64,000 bases of DNA from Caldilineales bacterium (lineage in GTDB: Bacteria > Chloroflexota > Anaerolineae > Caldilineales > Caldilineaceae), in NCBI GenBank assembly GCA_012271135.1, contig JAAXGZ010000021.1, forward strand, positions 19,342 to 83,341, read 5' to 3'. The notes under the pieces were generated by a model. It made no database searches. It worked only from the letters and a program-made list of their open reading frames with translations, and had not been told where the DNA came from. Made by a program: the position numbers and the translations under genes. Positions 9,778 through 18,864 of the stretch are shown here, piece after piece. The stretch's first letter is position 1. Every line of letters begins with the position of its first letter.

Positions 9778-12021
9778 TTAACGTTTGTCGGACGTACGGT
9801 CCGGGCGCCGGGACGCAGCTTCGGCCAGCCGCTGCCGGCACTGATCCAAAAATCGGCTTTCCTCGCGTGCGAAGTCCGGCAACTGGAAGGCCGTGTACGT
9901 CTGCAGGGCGGCCTCGAACTCCAGGGCGGCGGCTTCCCATTCCTCCATGCCCTGGTAGACCTGGCCCAGATTGTGGTGCACGGTGGCCGCATCCAGCCAC
10001 GACTCCTGGCCCTGGTGCCGCTCCAGGGCCTGCCGGAACCAATCCGCGGCCGCCGGCAGATCCTCCACATGGAAGGCCAGCGCGCCTAGGTTGGTCAGCG
10101 TCGTGGCTTCGCCGTCCACCTGCCTCAGGTAGCGGTACAGCTCCAGCGCGTTCAGGTAGACATGGCGGGCCAGTTCCGTACGGTCCAGCGCTTCCAGGGC
10201 CAGCCCCATGCTGTTGTAGATGTTGGCAATTTGGTGTCGGTTGTCGTTGCGCCGCGCCAGCAGCAGCGCCTGCTCCAGCCGTGCCAGGGCCTGCGGATAC
10301 TTCTCGAGGGCCAGATTGAGGCTGCCCAGACTGCGATAGGCGCGCACCAGTTCGGTCAGGGTACTGCCCTGGGACAGGTACTCGTAGGCCTTGTCGCAAT
10401 GCTCGAGTGCAGCCGTCAGCTGGTTTTGTTCCCTGTACACGGTGCTAATGTCGGTGTGCACAATCGCCAACTGGGTCACCAGCTCGCGCCGTTCCAGCAC
10501 AACGCGGGCCCGTTCCAGCCAAGCCAGGGCCTGTTCATGCTCCTCGCGGTGGTAGAGCAGACGCCCCATTTGCACCAGCAGGTGTCCGAAAGCCTCGTGG
10601 CGGCTCTGGGCCGCGCAGGCCACGGCGCCGGCCGCGGTCCAGGACAGGCCCCGCGGCATGTGTCGCCATCGGGCGTGCAGCACCAGCGAACGGGCATAGC
10701 GGCTGACCAGTTCCAATTGGGACGGGGACACGTTCAGTTTGAACCGGGTCAGATCGGAGGTGGCGGCCAGGGAGGCGGCCAGCGTCTCCAGGTCGTCGCC
10801 GCAGACCTCCCGCATGATGTGCACACACCAGTCCGCGGCTTGGCGAATGTTGCCCCACTCGGGTTCCAGCGCCGACCAGTACAGCTGATCGGGACGTTCG
10901 AACCAGGACACGAACCGCACGTAGTAACGGGCATGGGCGTTGCGCCAGTCCCGGGACTGCGCGTGGCGGTCGGCTTCCAGCCGCCGCCGCACGGCGGGAT
11001 GAATCACGGCCCGGGCCTGGGTCGGCACATCCTCCAGCAATGCCCTGTCCTGCAGCAGTTCAAGGACGCGCTGCAACCCCGGCCCCAGTTGGGTTTTTGA
11101 ACCGACGGTCCACTGGGGTGCCTCCGCCACGTGCAGAACCATGTCCGAGTCGCCAGGCCAGAACAGGTCGCGGATGGCCAGGTAGGAAGCACCTCCCGCC
11201 GCCATGTTGAGACGCTCCAGCACCTGCATGGCGTCGGTACTTTCCTGCGCCACGCGGTCCGCGGCCAGGCGAATGAGCACATCAAGGGATGGCTCCGAAC
11301 CGGTCTCCACCGCGCGGATCACCTGTTCCAGGCATTCCGGCTGGGCCTTGAGCAGACCCGCCAACAGGCGAATGGCCAGGGGCCCACCGCCCGTCAGGTC
11401 GTGCACCGTCCCCGCATCGGTGGCCGGTGCCTGCAGCGCCTGCCAGAACACCTCGGTGTCGTATCGGCTCAGCCCGCCAAGGTGCAGAACCGTTTCCTGG
11501 GCCAGTTCCTCCATTTCCGGGGTCAGCCGGTCCGCGATCAGCACGACGCGGGACGGCGTGTCGGCGGTCTCCAGGTTCCGGAACGTCTGCAGAAGCAGCT
11601 GGAGGTCGGTCTCCGAAACGGATTCGAGTTCATCCAGGACCAGCACCCGGCGACGGCGATAGAGCAGTTCCCGAATGCCGGTGCTCCACTGCGCCCGAAT
11701 ATGCCAGGAACGGTCGAAGCCCAGCACGGACGTCAGGCTGTGAACGATGTCCTGGAAACGGAACCTCTCCAAGCCGGCGGCGGCCGCCCAAACACAACCG
11801 TCCGGAAATTCGTTGATGGCCGACCACACCGCCGCGGTCACCAAGGCGCTCTTGCCCACGCCGGGCGGGCCGACCACCGCAATCACGGGCGTGGTTCCGG
11901 GATCGCCCAGCCGTCCCTGCAGCCGGCGCAGGGCCGAACGCCGGCCGCTGAACCCCCGCAGCCGATACAGGCCGAGGTTGTGCCGAACTTCCCTTTCCAA
12001 CGGGGTCGTCTTGCGTTCCAT
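9778..12021 (-). CDS. STAND-type ATPase with C-terminal TPR array
   Basis: A 747-residue protein. The N-terminal NTPase has Walker A GPPGVGKS (51-58) and Walker B VLVLDE (126-131), followed by a helical winged region. From about residue 470 to 720 there are consecutive TPR-like helices ('AIVHTDISTVYREQNQLTAALEHCDKAYEYL' type units). STAND proteins act as ligand-gated oligomerising switches, but no effector or DNA-binding domain is fused to this one. It is last in a leftward string after nadK, the B-box protein and the TPR membrane protein, 18 bp from its neighbour, so it is probably in one operon. The ligand is unknown. Confidence 0.75.
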   Translation of the reverse strand: MERKTTPLEREVRHNLGLYRLRGFSGRRSALRRLQGRLGDPGTTPVIAVVGPPGVGKSALVTAAVWSAINEFPDGCVWAAAAGLERFRFQDIVHSLTSVLGFDRSWHIRAQWSTGIRELLYRRRRVLVLDELESVSETDLQLLLQTFRNLETADTPSRVVLIADRLTPEMEELAQETVLHLGGLSRYDTEVFWQALQAPATDAGTVHDLTGGGPLAIRLLAGLLKAQPECLEQVIRAVETGSEPSLDVLIRLAADRVAQESTDAMQVLERLNMAAGGASYLAIRDLFWPGDSDMVLHVAEAPQWTVGSKTQLGPGLQRVLELLQDRALLEDVPTQARAVIHPAVRRRLEADRHAQSRDWRNAHARYYVRFVSWFERPDQLYWSALEPEWGNIRQAADWCVHIMREVCGDDLETLAASLAATSDLTRFKLNVSPSQLELVSRYARSLVLHARWRHMPRGLSWTAAGAVACAAQSRHEAFGHLLVQMGRLLYHREEHEQALAWLERARVVLERRELVTQLAIVHTDISTVYREQNQLTAALEHCDKAYEYLSQGSTLTELVRAYRSLGSLNLALEKYPQALARLEQALLLARRNDNRHQIANIYNSMGLALEALDRTELARHVYLNALELYRYLRQVDGEATTLTNLGALAFHVEDLPAAADWFRQALERHQGQESWLDAATVHHNLGQVYQGMEEWEAAALEFEAALQTYTAFQLPDFAREESRFLDQCRQRLAEAASRRPDRTSDKR

Positions 12022-12039
12022 GCCGCTTGCACCCTCGTA

Positions 12040-13170
12040 TCAGATGGGACAGCTCTCCAGTCCCTCCAGGGCCGGTCCGCTTTCGGGATCGATCTCCAGG
12101 GCGGCCAGCAACCAGGGCTTGGCCTTGTCGCACTCGGGGGGATCCTTGTAGACATAGGCGAGGCCCAGCTGGTACAGGAACTCGATGCGGGGCGTGCCCT
12201 CGATCAGTTCCAGGGCCTCGGACAGAATGCCGACCGCACCCTCGTAGTTGCGCATGCGGTAGTAGACCGTGCCCAAGTGGGCCATGGCCAGCCCGTCCTG
12301 TGGATCGACCTCGACGGCCCGCTCCAGGTTGCGCCGGGCCTCCAGGTCGTTGCCCACCTTGAAATGGCCGTAGCCCAGGGCATCCCATGTGAGCGAGACA
12401 TTCGGGTTCAGCTCCAAGGCCCGTTCATAGGCTTCCAGGGCATTCTCCCATTCGAACAGCGCCTCGTAGAGCCGGCCCTTGTGGATCTCCAGGTACCAGG
12501 CCGACGGATCCACGGACAGACCCTGATCCAACGCGGCCAGGCCCTCGGTGTACTCGCCGCGGTATTCGTGCAGCAGAGCCTTGTTGCGCCACACCAGAAC
12601 ATCCAGCGGCGCCAGTTCAGCCGCCTGATCGAGGTAGGCCTCGGCCTTGTACCAGTTTCCGACGTCGGCGTAGATCTCTCCCAGGATGGCCAGTGTCCAG
12701 CTATTGTCCGGGGAGAGCACCAGGGCATCCACCGCCGTGTTGACCGCCTCCTCGTATTCCCCGGACCAGTCCAGGGCACGCGCCAGCGCATTCAGGCTGT
12801 CCACATGGCGGTCGTCCCGGCGAACCGCCTCCTCGGCCGCGGCCAGCGCCTTGGGCACCTGGTTGAGCAGAATGTACAGGCGCGACTGGTCCACCAGCGG
12901 CTGCGGGTTCCAGGTCTCGATTGCGGCCACCTGCCCGTAGAACTCCGCCGCCTTGAGCAGGTCGCCCTGCGATTCATGGACGCGAGCCTGAGCCAAGGGA
13001 TTCACGGCACTGGGTGTGGGGGTCGGATCCGGCAGTACGAAGGTGGCCCGTTCCACCAGCAGTTCACGCCGGTTCCACAGGCTGACACAGGCCAGCACCA
13101 GCAGCGCCAGGGCCCACATGGGGACGCGCCAGCGCCGGCGGCTGGTGTAACGAACCGAACGCAACTCCAT
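12040..13170 (-). CDS. Membrane-anchored TPR protein
   Basis: A 376-residue protein. A basic N-terminus is followed by one membrane helix at about residues 18-33 (MWALALLVLACVSLW), a Pro/Thr linker (PDPTPTPSAV), and then TPR repeats over nearly the whole remaining length. The repeats have classic A/G-Y-x-A spacing ('EIYADVGNWYKAEAYLDQAAELAP', cut here). It should be a scaffold on the outer face of the membrane. It lies 28 bp from the B-box gene and 18 bp from the STAND ATPase, consistent with a shared transcript. Confidence 0.75.
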   Translation of the reverse strand: MELRSVRYTSRRRWRVPMWALALLVLACVSLWNRRELLVERATFVLPDPTPTPSAVNPLAQARVHESQGDLLKAAEFYGQVAAIETWNPQPLVDQSRLYILLNQVPKALAAAEEAVRRDDRHVDSLNALARALDWSGEYEEAVNTAVDALVLSPDNSWTLAILGEIYADVGNWYKAEAYLDQAAELAPLDVLVWRNKALLHEYRGEYTEGLAALDQGLSVDPSAWYLEIHKGRLYEALFEWENALEAYERALELNPNVSLTWDALGYGHFKVGNDLEARRNLERAVEVDPQDGLAMAHLGTVYYRMRNYEGAVGILSEALELIEGTPRIEFLYQLGLAYVYKDPPECDKAKPWLLAALEIDPESGPALEGLESCPI

Positions 13171-13198
13171 GGGAAGTCAACCGGAACGCCCCGAGACG

Positions 13199-13735
13199 CT
13201 ACTTGAGAAGTGGCCAGGCGGACACCAGCGTCACCGCGAGGAACACCAGCAGGACCGGGCTCAGGAACAGGCGCCCTGTGAGCACAAAGAGCACCGCGCT
13301 GCCCAACAGGCAGCCCAACAGGACACCAATCACCGCAAACAGGCCCAGCCTGCGGCCCCGTCGTCGCTGCACAGCCCGTCGCACAATCCGGGCCAGCAGG
13401 GCGCCTGCGGCCCCTCCTGTCAGAAAGGCAATCAGCAGGCCCAGGAAGGTTCCGACCAAACCGGACACGAACCCGGCCACGGGCAGGCCGACCGCGGCCA
13501 GCACCATTCCGGTACCCATGGCGATCCAGGGATCGCCCGGCTCCATGTTGTAGGCCCGATCCTGGTGTTCGCGGATGCAGTCCCGGCAGCGGTAGCCGAC
13601 CGGCGTGTGGACCGCGCAGCGGGTGCACATCGGTTCGTCGCACCGGTTGCAGCGCAACCGGGTCTCGACCTCGGGATGACGCTTGCAGCGGAGCGGGGCG
13701 GCAACCGGGGGCTGCAGGGCGTGGGAGTCGGCCAT
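13199..13735 (-). CDS. B-box zinc-finger plus membrane domain protein
   Basis: A 178-residue protein. The N-terminal third has a treble Cys/His pattern (CKRHPEVETRLRCNRC, then CTRC, then CRDC with a following H) typical of a B-box-like zinc-binding motif. The rest has three or four hydrophobic Gly/Ala/Leu-rich helices separated by an Arg-rich loop (RRAVQRRRGRR). Similar B-box/membrane proteins occur in Chloroflexota and Actinobacteria without known function. Its ATG overlaps the nadK stop by one base (TGATG), so translation is probably coupled. Confidence 0.7.
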   Translation of the reverse strand: MADSHALQPPVAAPLRCKRHPEVETRLRCNRCDEPMCTRCAVHTPVGYRCRDCIREHQDRAYNMEPGDPWIAMGTGMVLAAVGLPVAGFVSGLVGTFLGLLIAFLTGGAAGALLARIVRRAVQRRRGRRLGLFAVIGVLLGCLLGSAVLFVLTGRLFLSPVLLVFLAVTLVSAWPLLK

Positions 13736-14652
13736 CAGTACGTCGTACCCAACTTGCCGACCAGGGTCTGGTAGAAGTTCTGGCGACTGCCGGTGCGCAC
13801 GTAGCGGGCCGGATGCTCGCTGGCCACCACCGTCACCTCGTCCCCCTCCTCCATGTCAAGGTGGAAGTGGCCGTCCACCGTCAGCATGGCCTCGTAATCC
13901 CAGGTGGCCCGCACCCGGACCTCGGTGCCCTCGGACAACACAAGCGGTCGGTTCAGGGACAGGTGGGGCGCGACCGGAACAATGACGATGTTGCGCAGTT
14001 CCGGCGGCAGAATCGGCCCTCCGGCCGCCAGCGCATAGCCGGTGCTGCCGGTCGGCGTGGCCACAATCAGGCCATCGCAGGTGATGGCAGCCAGATTCTC
14101 GCCGTCCAGTCGGATGCGGGTCTCAATCACGCGGGCCAGGCTGCCGCGGCTGATCACGGCATCGTTCAGCGCCGCGAAGGTGTGCACCGTCTGCAAGCCG
14201 CCGGTATTGGGATCCCTTCGATCCACGCGCACACTGATCATGAGCCGTTCTTCCAGCCAGCAGTTCCAGGCCAGCATGGCTTCGATGGCAGGACGCCATT
14301 GATCCGGCTGCACTTCGGACAGAAATCCGACCTTGCCCATGTTGATGCCCAGGACCGGAACCCCCCAGGCGGCTCCGCTGCGGCCCGCTCGCAACATGGT
14401 GCCGTCGCCGCCGATGGCAACGATGACATCGACATGCGGCAGGCGCGGGCTCAGGGTGTCGGGTTCCCAACTGGACGAGTGGCACACCTCGTACAGGCCC
14501 TGCATTGTCAACCAGTCCCCAATCTCGGAGGCCAGCAGGGCCGCATCCGCCTTGTGCGGATGATGGAGCACGCAGATATTGCGCCAAGGGGCGGCGAAAG
14601 GGGACCGGGTCGCGGCCCGACCGTCGAGAAACGTATCGCTCATGACGGACAT
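13735..14652 (-). CDS. nadK: NAD kinase
   Basis: A 305-residue ATP-NAD kinase making NADP. The phosphate-binding GGDGT is at 81-85, the conserved ALND follows in 'FAALNDAVISRG', and the Gly-rich 'TPTGSTGYALAAGGPI' is intact. Two starts are possible: ATG at 14652 (MSVMSDTF) or ATG at 14643 (MSDTF). A TACAAT box overlaps the first start, so transcription beginning a few bases later would make the 14643 ATG nearly leaderless. It diverges from the phosphodiesterase gene. Confidence 0.93.
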   Translation of the reverse strand: MSVMSDTFLDGRAATRSPFAAPWRNICVLHHPHKADAALLASEIGDWLTMQGLYEVCHSSSWEPDTLSPRLPHVDVIVAIGGDGTMLRAGRSGAAWGVPVLGINMGKVGFLSEVQPDQWRPAIEAMLAWNCWLEERLMISVRVDRRDPNTGGLQTVHTFAALNDAVISRGSLARVIETRIRLDGENLAAITCDGLIVATPTGSTGYALAAGGPILPPELRNIVIVPVAPHLSLNRPLVLSEGTEVRVRATWDYEAMLTVDGHFHLDMEEGDEVTVVASEHPARYVRTGSRQNFYQTLVGKLGTTY

Positions 14653-14784
14653 TGTAGATTGACGGAAGCGCCGTTTTCGTCCCGGCCCGGCGGTCGCCAG
14701 GTTGTCCCGCCCCCTGTTGCTATACTTGCCGACGCTTGGTGCCCGGACCCGCCGGGGCCGCGCCCTTCTCCCGGTTGGCGCGAC

Positions 14785-15576
14785 ATGCGCATTCTGGTCC
14801 TTTCGGATATCCACGCCAACTTCGCCGCCCTGGAGGCCGTCATCGCCCACACCAGGGACCGTTGGGACGAACTTTGGTGCCTGGGCGACATTGTCGGCTA
14901 CGGCCCGCGTCCCAACGAATGCGTCGACCTGATTCGTGCGCAGGCCAGCCTGTGCGTGCCGGGTAACCACGACCGGGCCGTGCTTGACAACAACACCAGC
15001 CGCCAGTTCAACGACATGGCGCGGGAGGCGATCGACTGGACCCGCGCCGAACTCACCACCGGCAACAGTGCCTACCTGGAATCCCTGTTGCCCAAGCCGG
15101 TCCCGGTGGACAGCTTGGACTTGTTGGCCACCCATGCCTCGCCCCGCGATCCGGTCTTCGAGTACATGGACGGCATCGACACGGCACTTGCCAACTGGCG
15201 ACGGCCCGAGTTCACCGCCAAGTTCTGCCTGGTGGGACACACCCACCTGCCGGACATCTTCCGCCTGCGCGTGGCCCAGGTGGACCCCGACGATGCGGAC
15301 CGCCGAAAGGCCCGCGTGGAACGCATGCGGGCCCGGCCCGGGATGCCGGTCAACCTACAGCCCGAACTGAACCACCGCGTCATCCTGAACCCGGGCAGCG
15401 TGGGCCAGCCGCGGGACAAGAACAAGCGCGCCTCCTTCGCCCTGCTGGTGCAGGAGGGGCCGGAACTAATCTGGCACTACGAACGGGTAGACTATCCCAT
15501 CGAACTGACCCAGACCCAGATGCAGCAGGCCGGCCTGCCCCGGATTCTGATTGACCGGCTCAGCTACGGCTGGTAG
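14785..15576 (+). CDS. YfcE/MJ0936-like metallophosphodiesterase
   Basis: A 263-residue calcineurin-like enzyme: LVLSDIHANF at the N-terminus, WCLGDIVGYGP, CVPGNHDRAV, THASPRDP, and VGHTHLPDIF. The 'NPGSVGQPRD' near the C-terminus is typical of the YfcE phosphodiesterase group. A TATACT box lies at 14721-14726. Its 3' end overlaps the 3' end of uvrC by 17 bp on the opposite strand. Confidence 0.88.
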   Translation: MRILVLSDIHANFAALEAVIAHTRDRWDELWCLGDIVGYGPRPNECVDLIRAQASLCVPGNHDRAVLDNNTSRQFNDMAREAIDWTRAELTTGNSAYLESLLPKPVPVDSLDLLATHASPRDPVFEYMDGIDTALANWRRPEFTAKFCLVGHTHLPDIFRLRVAQVDPDDADRRKARVERMRARPGMPVNLQPELNHRVILNPGSVGQPRDKNKRASFALLVQEGPELIWHYERVDYPIELTQTQMQQAGLPRILIDRLSYGW

Positions 15577-17476
15577 AGCCGGACCCGAGATGGTCCTGCA
15601 CGGCCTGCGCCACCTTACGGGTCATGCCGGGCAGGTCGGCCAGAACATCCAAATCCGCCTGGCGAAGGCGATCCAGATCGCCCTCGCAGAAAGCCAGCAG
15701 GCCCTTGCGCCGGGCCGGACCCACCCCCGGCACGTCGTCCAGGACCGTGCGCGTCATGGCCTTGCCCCGCAGGGTGCGGTGGTGGGTGATGGCGAAGCGG
15801 TGGGCCTCGTCCCGAATACGCTGCAGCAGGAACAGTCCCTGGCTGTCGCGCGGCAGCAGAATTGACTCCGGCTTCCCCGGCACGAAGACCTCTTCGCTCC
15901 GCTTGGCCAGGCCAACGACGGGGACGACGTGCAGGAGGTCGTACTTGCGGAGCACGGCCACGGCTTGGCTCAGTTGCCCCTTGCCACCGTCCACAATCAC
16001 CAGATCCGGCAGCACGTTCCAGGCGGTCTTCCCCTTGCGGCCTGGATCCAGGCCTTTTTCGCCGGCGCGCGCGAAGCGGCGGTCAAGCATCTCGCGCATG
16101 CTGGCAAAGTCGTCCGGCGCGCCGCGGGCGCCGGCGCCGCGGATCCGAAAGCGGCGGTAGTCGCTCTTGCGCGGCACGCCGCGGGCGAAGACCACCATGG
16201 AGCCGGAAGTGTGGTTCCCCTGCAGCGTGCTGATGTCGTAGCACTCCATGCGCACCGGTGGACGCGGCAGCTGCAGGGCCTCCTCCAGTTCGGCAATCGC
16301 GGTCTGCTGCCGGTTGGTGTCAACCCGGGCCGTGGCCTGCTGGATCCGCAGGTACTCCAGATTATTTTCCAGTCCCGACTCCATCAGGCGCCGCTTGGGC
16401 CCGCGCAAAGGGACATTCAGCCGCACCTTGGTGCCGCGCCGCGCCACAAGCCACTGTTCCAGCCAAGCCTGCTCCGGCGGCATGGCCTGCACCAGGATCA
16501 GGGCAGGCACGTAGGCCGCCTTGGCGTAGAACTGCTGCAGGAATGAACCGATCAGGTCACCCCGCCGCTCTTCGGCGGCTCCGGGGTCTTGGGACTTGCC
16601 CAGTTCCAGGCGATAGTGGTCGCGCCCCACCAGCCTTCCCTGGCGCACAAACATGATCTGGACCACCGCCATGCCCGATTCCGGATCGGGCACGATGGTG
16701 ATGCAATCCTCGTTGTCCGGCTGGGCGCCGATCAGCACCTGCTGGCCCACGATGCGTTCGGCGGACTTGATCCGGTCGCGGATCAGCGCCGCGCGCTCGA
16801 AGTCCAGATTCTCGGCGGCCTGTTCCATCCGCTCCCGGAGTTGCCGCATGACCTGGCCCGTGTCGCCACGCAGGAACCGCATCATCTGGCGCAGGCTCTC
16901 GCGGTACTGTTCCGAGCTCTGGGCTCCGATGCAGGGCCCGCCGCACATCTTCAGGTGGTAGTACAGGCAGGGCCGTTCGTCCTCGCCGGTGATCCGACGG
17001 TCGCAGTCGAGATAGGGAAAGATGCGCCGGATGCCCTCCAAGGTCCGGTAGATGGCGCGGGCGTTTGTGTAGGGACCGAAGTAGCGCGCCCCGTCCCTGC
17101 GCATCGTGCGCGTGACTTCGATTTTGGGAAACGGGTCCTGCCAGTTGATCTTCAGGTAGGGGAAGGTCTTGTCGTCCTTGAGCAGGACGTTGAAGGGCGG
17201 CTGGTGCTCCTTGATGAGATTGTTTTCGAGCGTGAGCGCCTGCAGTTCATTGGCGGTGATCCACCAGGACACGTCCGTGATTTCCGGCACCAGGCGTTCC
17301 ACGCGGGGATCGTCCCGCTGGCTGGGCGTGAAGTAGCTGCGCACGCGCGACCGCAGGACCTTGGCCTTGCCGACATACAGGACCTCGCCCGCGGGGCCGT
17401 GCATCAAATAGCAGCCGGGCGCGCGCGGCAGTTCCTCCAGCTTCCGTTGCACCAAGGGGGGTATCGAATAGGCCAT
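15560..17476 (-). CDS. uvrC: Excinuclease ABC subunit C
   Basis: A 638-residue nuclease of nucleotide-excision repair. In order it has the GIY-YIG domain (GCYLMHGPAGEVLYVGKA), the UvrB-binding motif (ENLDFERAALIRDRI), the RNase H-like domain making the 5' incision (ECYDISTLQGNHTSGS, LVIVDGGKGQL, RDEAHRFAITHH), and a C-terminal helix-hairpin-helix pair (VPGVGPARRKGLLAF, LADLPGMTRKVAQAV). I chose the start MAYSIPPLVQ because the long upstream frame is antisense to recA. It is divergent from recA across 192 bp. Confidence 0.97.
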   Translation of the reverse strand: MAYSIPPLVQRKLEELPRAPGCYLMHGPAGEVLYVGKAKVLRSRVRSYFTPSQRDDPRVERLVPEITDVSWWITANELQALTLENNLIKEHQPPFNVLLKDDKTFPYLKINWQDPFPKIEVTRTMRRDGARYFGPYTNARAIYRTLEGIRRIFPYLDCDRRITGEDERPCLYYHLKMCGGPCIGAQSSEQYRESLRQMMRFLRGDTGQVMRQLRERMEQAAENLDFERAALIRDRIKSAERIVGQQVLIGAQPDNEDCITIVPDPESGMAVVQIMFVRQGRLVGRDHYRLELGKSQDPGAAEERRGDLIGSFLQQFYAKAAYVPALILVQAMPPEQAWLEQWLVARRGTKVRLNVPLRGPKRRLMESGLENNLEYLRIQQATARVDTNRQQTAIAELEEALQLPRPPVRMECYDISTLQGNHTSGSMVVFARGVPRKSDYRRFRIRGAGARGAPDDFASMREMLDRRFARAGEKGLDPGRKGKTAWNVLPDLVIVDGGKGQLSQAVAVLRKYDLLHVVPVVGLAKRSEEVFVPGKPESILLPRDSQGLFLLQRIRDEAHRFAITHHRTLRGKAMTRTVLDDVPGVGPARRKGLLAFCEGDLDRLRQADLDVLADLPGMTRKVAQAVQDHLGSGSTSRS

Positions 17477-17668
17477 GGCACCGATGTTAGCATCGGCCTG
17501 CCGGCGGGAGCCCAATAGCTGCGCGTTGCGGCATCCGCGTTCGGAACCGATCGGTCCGGCAGAACCCTTCTTCGCCACCGGCGTGCATACAATTAGACTG
17601 TCCGGCCCGGCCCTTCGGGCGTCCGGGTCCGGAGACCTGCCATCCTGCCTGCAAGCACGGAACTCCCC

Positions 17669-18700
17669 ATGAAGAGATCGTCCGCATCCAGAAGAAACAG
17701 CCTCGACCACACGCTGCAGGATCTGGAGAAGCGCTTCGGTGACGGCATCGTCATGAAGCTGGGCGAGAACCCCGCCCTGAAGGTGGAGTCGATTCCGACC
17801 GGAGCCCTCTCCCTCGACATTGCCCTGGGCGTGGGCGGCGTGCCGGTGGGCCGCATCCTCGAGGTGTACGGCCATGAAAGTTCCGGCAAGACCACGCTCT
17901 GCCTGCACGTCATCGCCGAGGCCCAGAAAGCCGGGGGCCTGTGCGGCTTCGTGGATGTCGAACATGCGCTGGACCCCGACTACGCCAAGCGCATCGGGGT
18001 CGACGTCAACGAACTCTATGTCAGCCAGCCGGACACCGGCGAGGCGGCGCTGGAAGTGGCCGAGGCCCTGGTCACCTCGGGCGAACTGGCCGTCGTGGTG
18101 GTCGACAGCGTGGCCGCGCTGGTGCCCAAGCAGGAAATCGACGGCGAAATGGGCGACGCCCACGTGGGCCTTCAAGCGCGGCTCATGAGCCAGGCCCTGC
18201 GCAAATTGACGGCTCCGGTCAAGAACAGCGGCTGCACCCTGATCTTCACCAACCAAATCCGGCAGCGCGTCGGGGTGATGTTCGGCAACCCGGAGACCAC
18301 CTCCGGCGGGATGGCCCTTCGCTTCTACGCCAGCGTGCGCATGGAGATACGGCGGCAGCAGGCCATCAAGGACGGCACGGAGACCATCGGCAACAAGACG
18401 AAGGTCACCGTACGCAAGAACAAGGTCGCACCGCCCTTCAGAATCGCCGAATTCGACATCATGTACAATCAGGGAATCAGTTCCGATGCGGACATCCTGA
18501 ACTTGGCCATCGAACACGATCTGATCGATCAGCGCGGTTCCTTCTTCCGGTACAACGACGAGTTGCTGGGACAGGGACGGGCGGCGGCCGTGAACAGTCT
18601 GTCGGAGCAGCCGGAACTAACCGCGCATTTGCGCGACCTGATTTGCCAGAAAGTCGGATTGACCTCGCCTGAATCCCCGGACGGCGACACAGGCGCCTAA
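17669..18700 (+). CDS. recA: Recombinase RecA
   Basis: A 343-residue recombinase of normal length. The P-loop reads GHESSGKTT (68-76), with His in place of the usual Pro of GPESSGKTT. The Walker B region ([12 protein letters not shown]), the L2 loop ([22 protein letters not shown]) and the [13 protein letters not shown] stretch are intact. It forms filaments on single-stranded DNA for homologous recombination and SOS induction. I see no clear LexA box upstream. Confidence 0.97.
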   Translation: MKRSSASRRNSLDHTLQDLEKRFGDGIVMKLGENPALKVESIPTGALSLDIALGVGGVPVGRILEVYGHESSGKTTLCLHVIAEAQKAGGLCGFVDVEHALDPDYAKRIGVDVNELYVSQPDTGEAALEVAEALVTSGELAVVVVDSVAALVPKQEIDGEMGDAHVGLQARLMSQALRKLTAPVKNSGCTLIFTNQIRQRVGVMFGNPETTSGGMALRFYASVRMEIRRQQAIKDGTETIGNKTKVTVRKNKVAPPFRIAEFDIMYNQGISSDADILNLAIEHDLIDQRGSFFRYNDELLGQGRAAAVNSLSEQPELTAHLRDLICQKVGLTSPESPDGDTGA

Positions 18701-18712
18701 CCTGCGAACCAG

Positions 18713-18739
18713 CCGCCACCGGACCGGTTCCGGTGGCGG
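18713..18739 (+). terminator. recA terminator hairpin
   Basis: A perfect 11-bp stem, CCGCCACCGGA with a 5-base loop and TCCGGTGGCGG, begins 13 bases after the recA stop and is followed by TCTCCCT. It separates recA from rny. Confidence 0.7.
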
Positions 18740-18864
18740 TCTCCCTGCCCGTCCGCGGCTGGCGGGGCCGTTTTCCGCTTACCGCACCCACCCGGTCGTT
18801 GCCCCGTTGCCGGGGCGATTGCGCACAGCATCCGGAGCTGAGTGCAGCAGGACCCGAAAGCAAC

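Noticed and set aside
17477..17668. LexA box between uvrC and recA
   Set aside because: No GAAC-N4-GTTC arrangement was found. GTTCGGAAC at about 17540 has the wrong spacing.
15560..18517. Extended 985-codon uvrC frame
   Set aside because: The part upstream of 17476 is antisense to recA and does not resemble UvrC.
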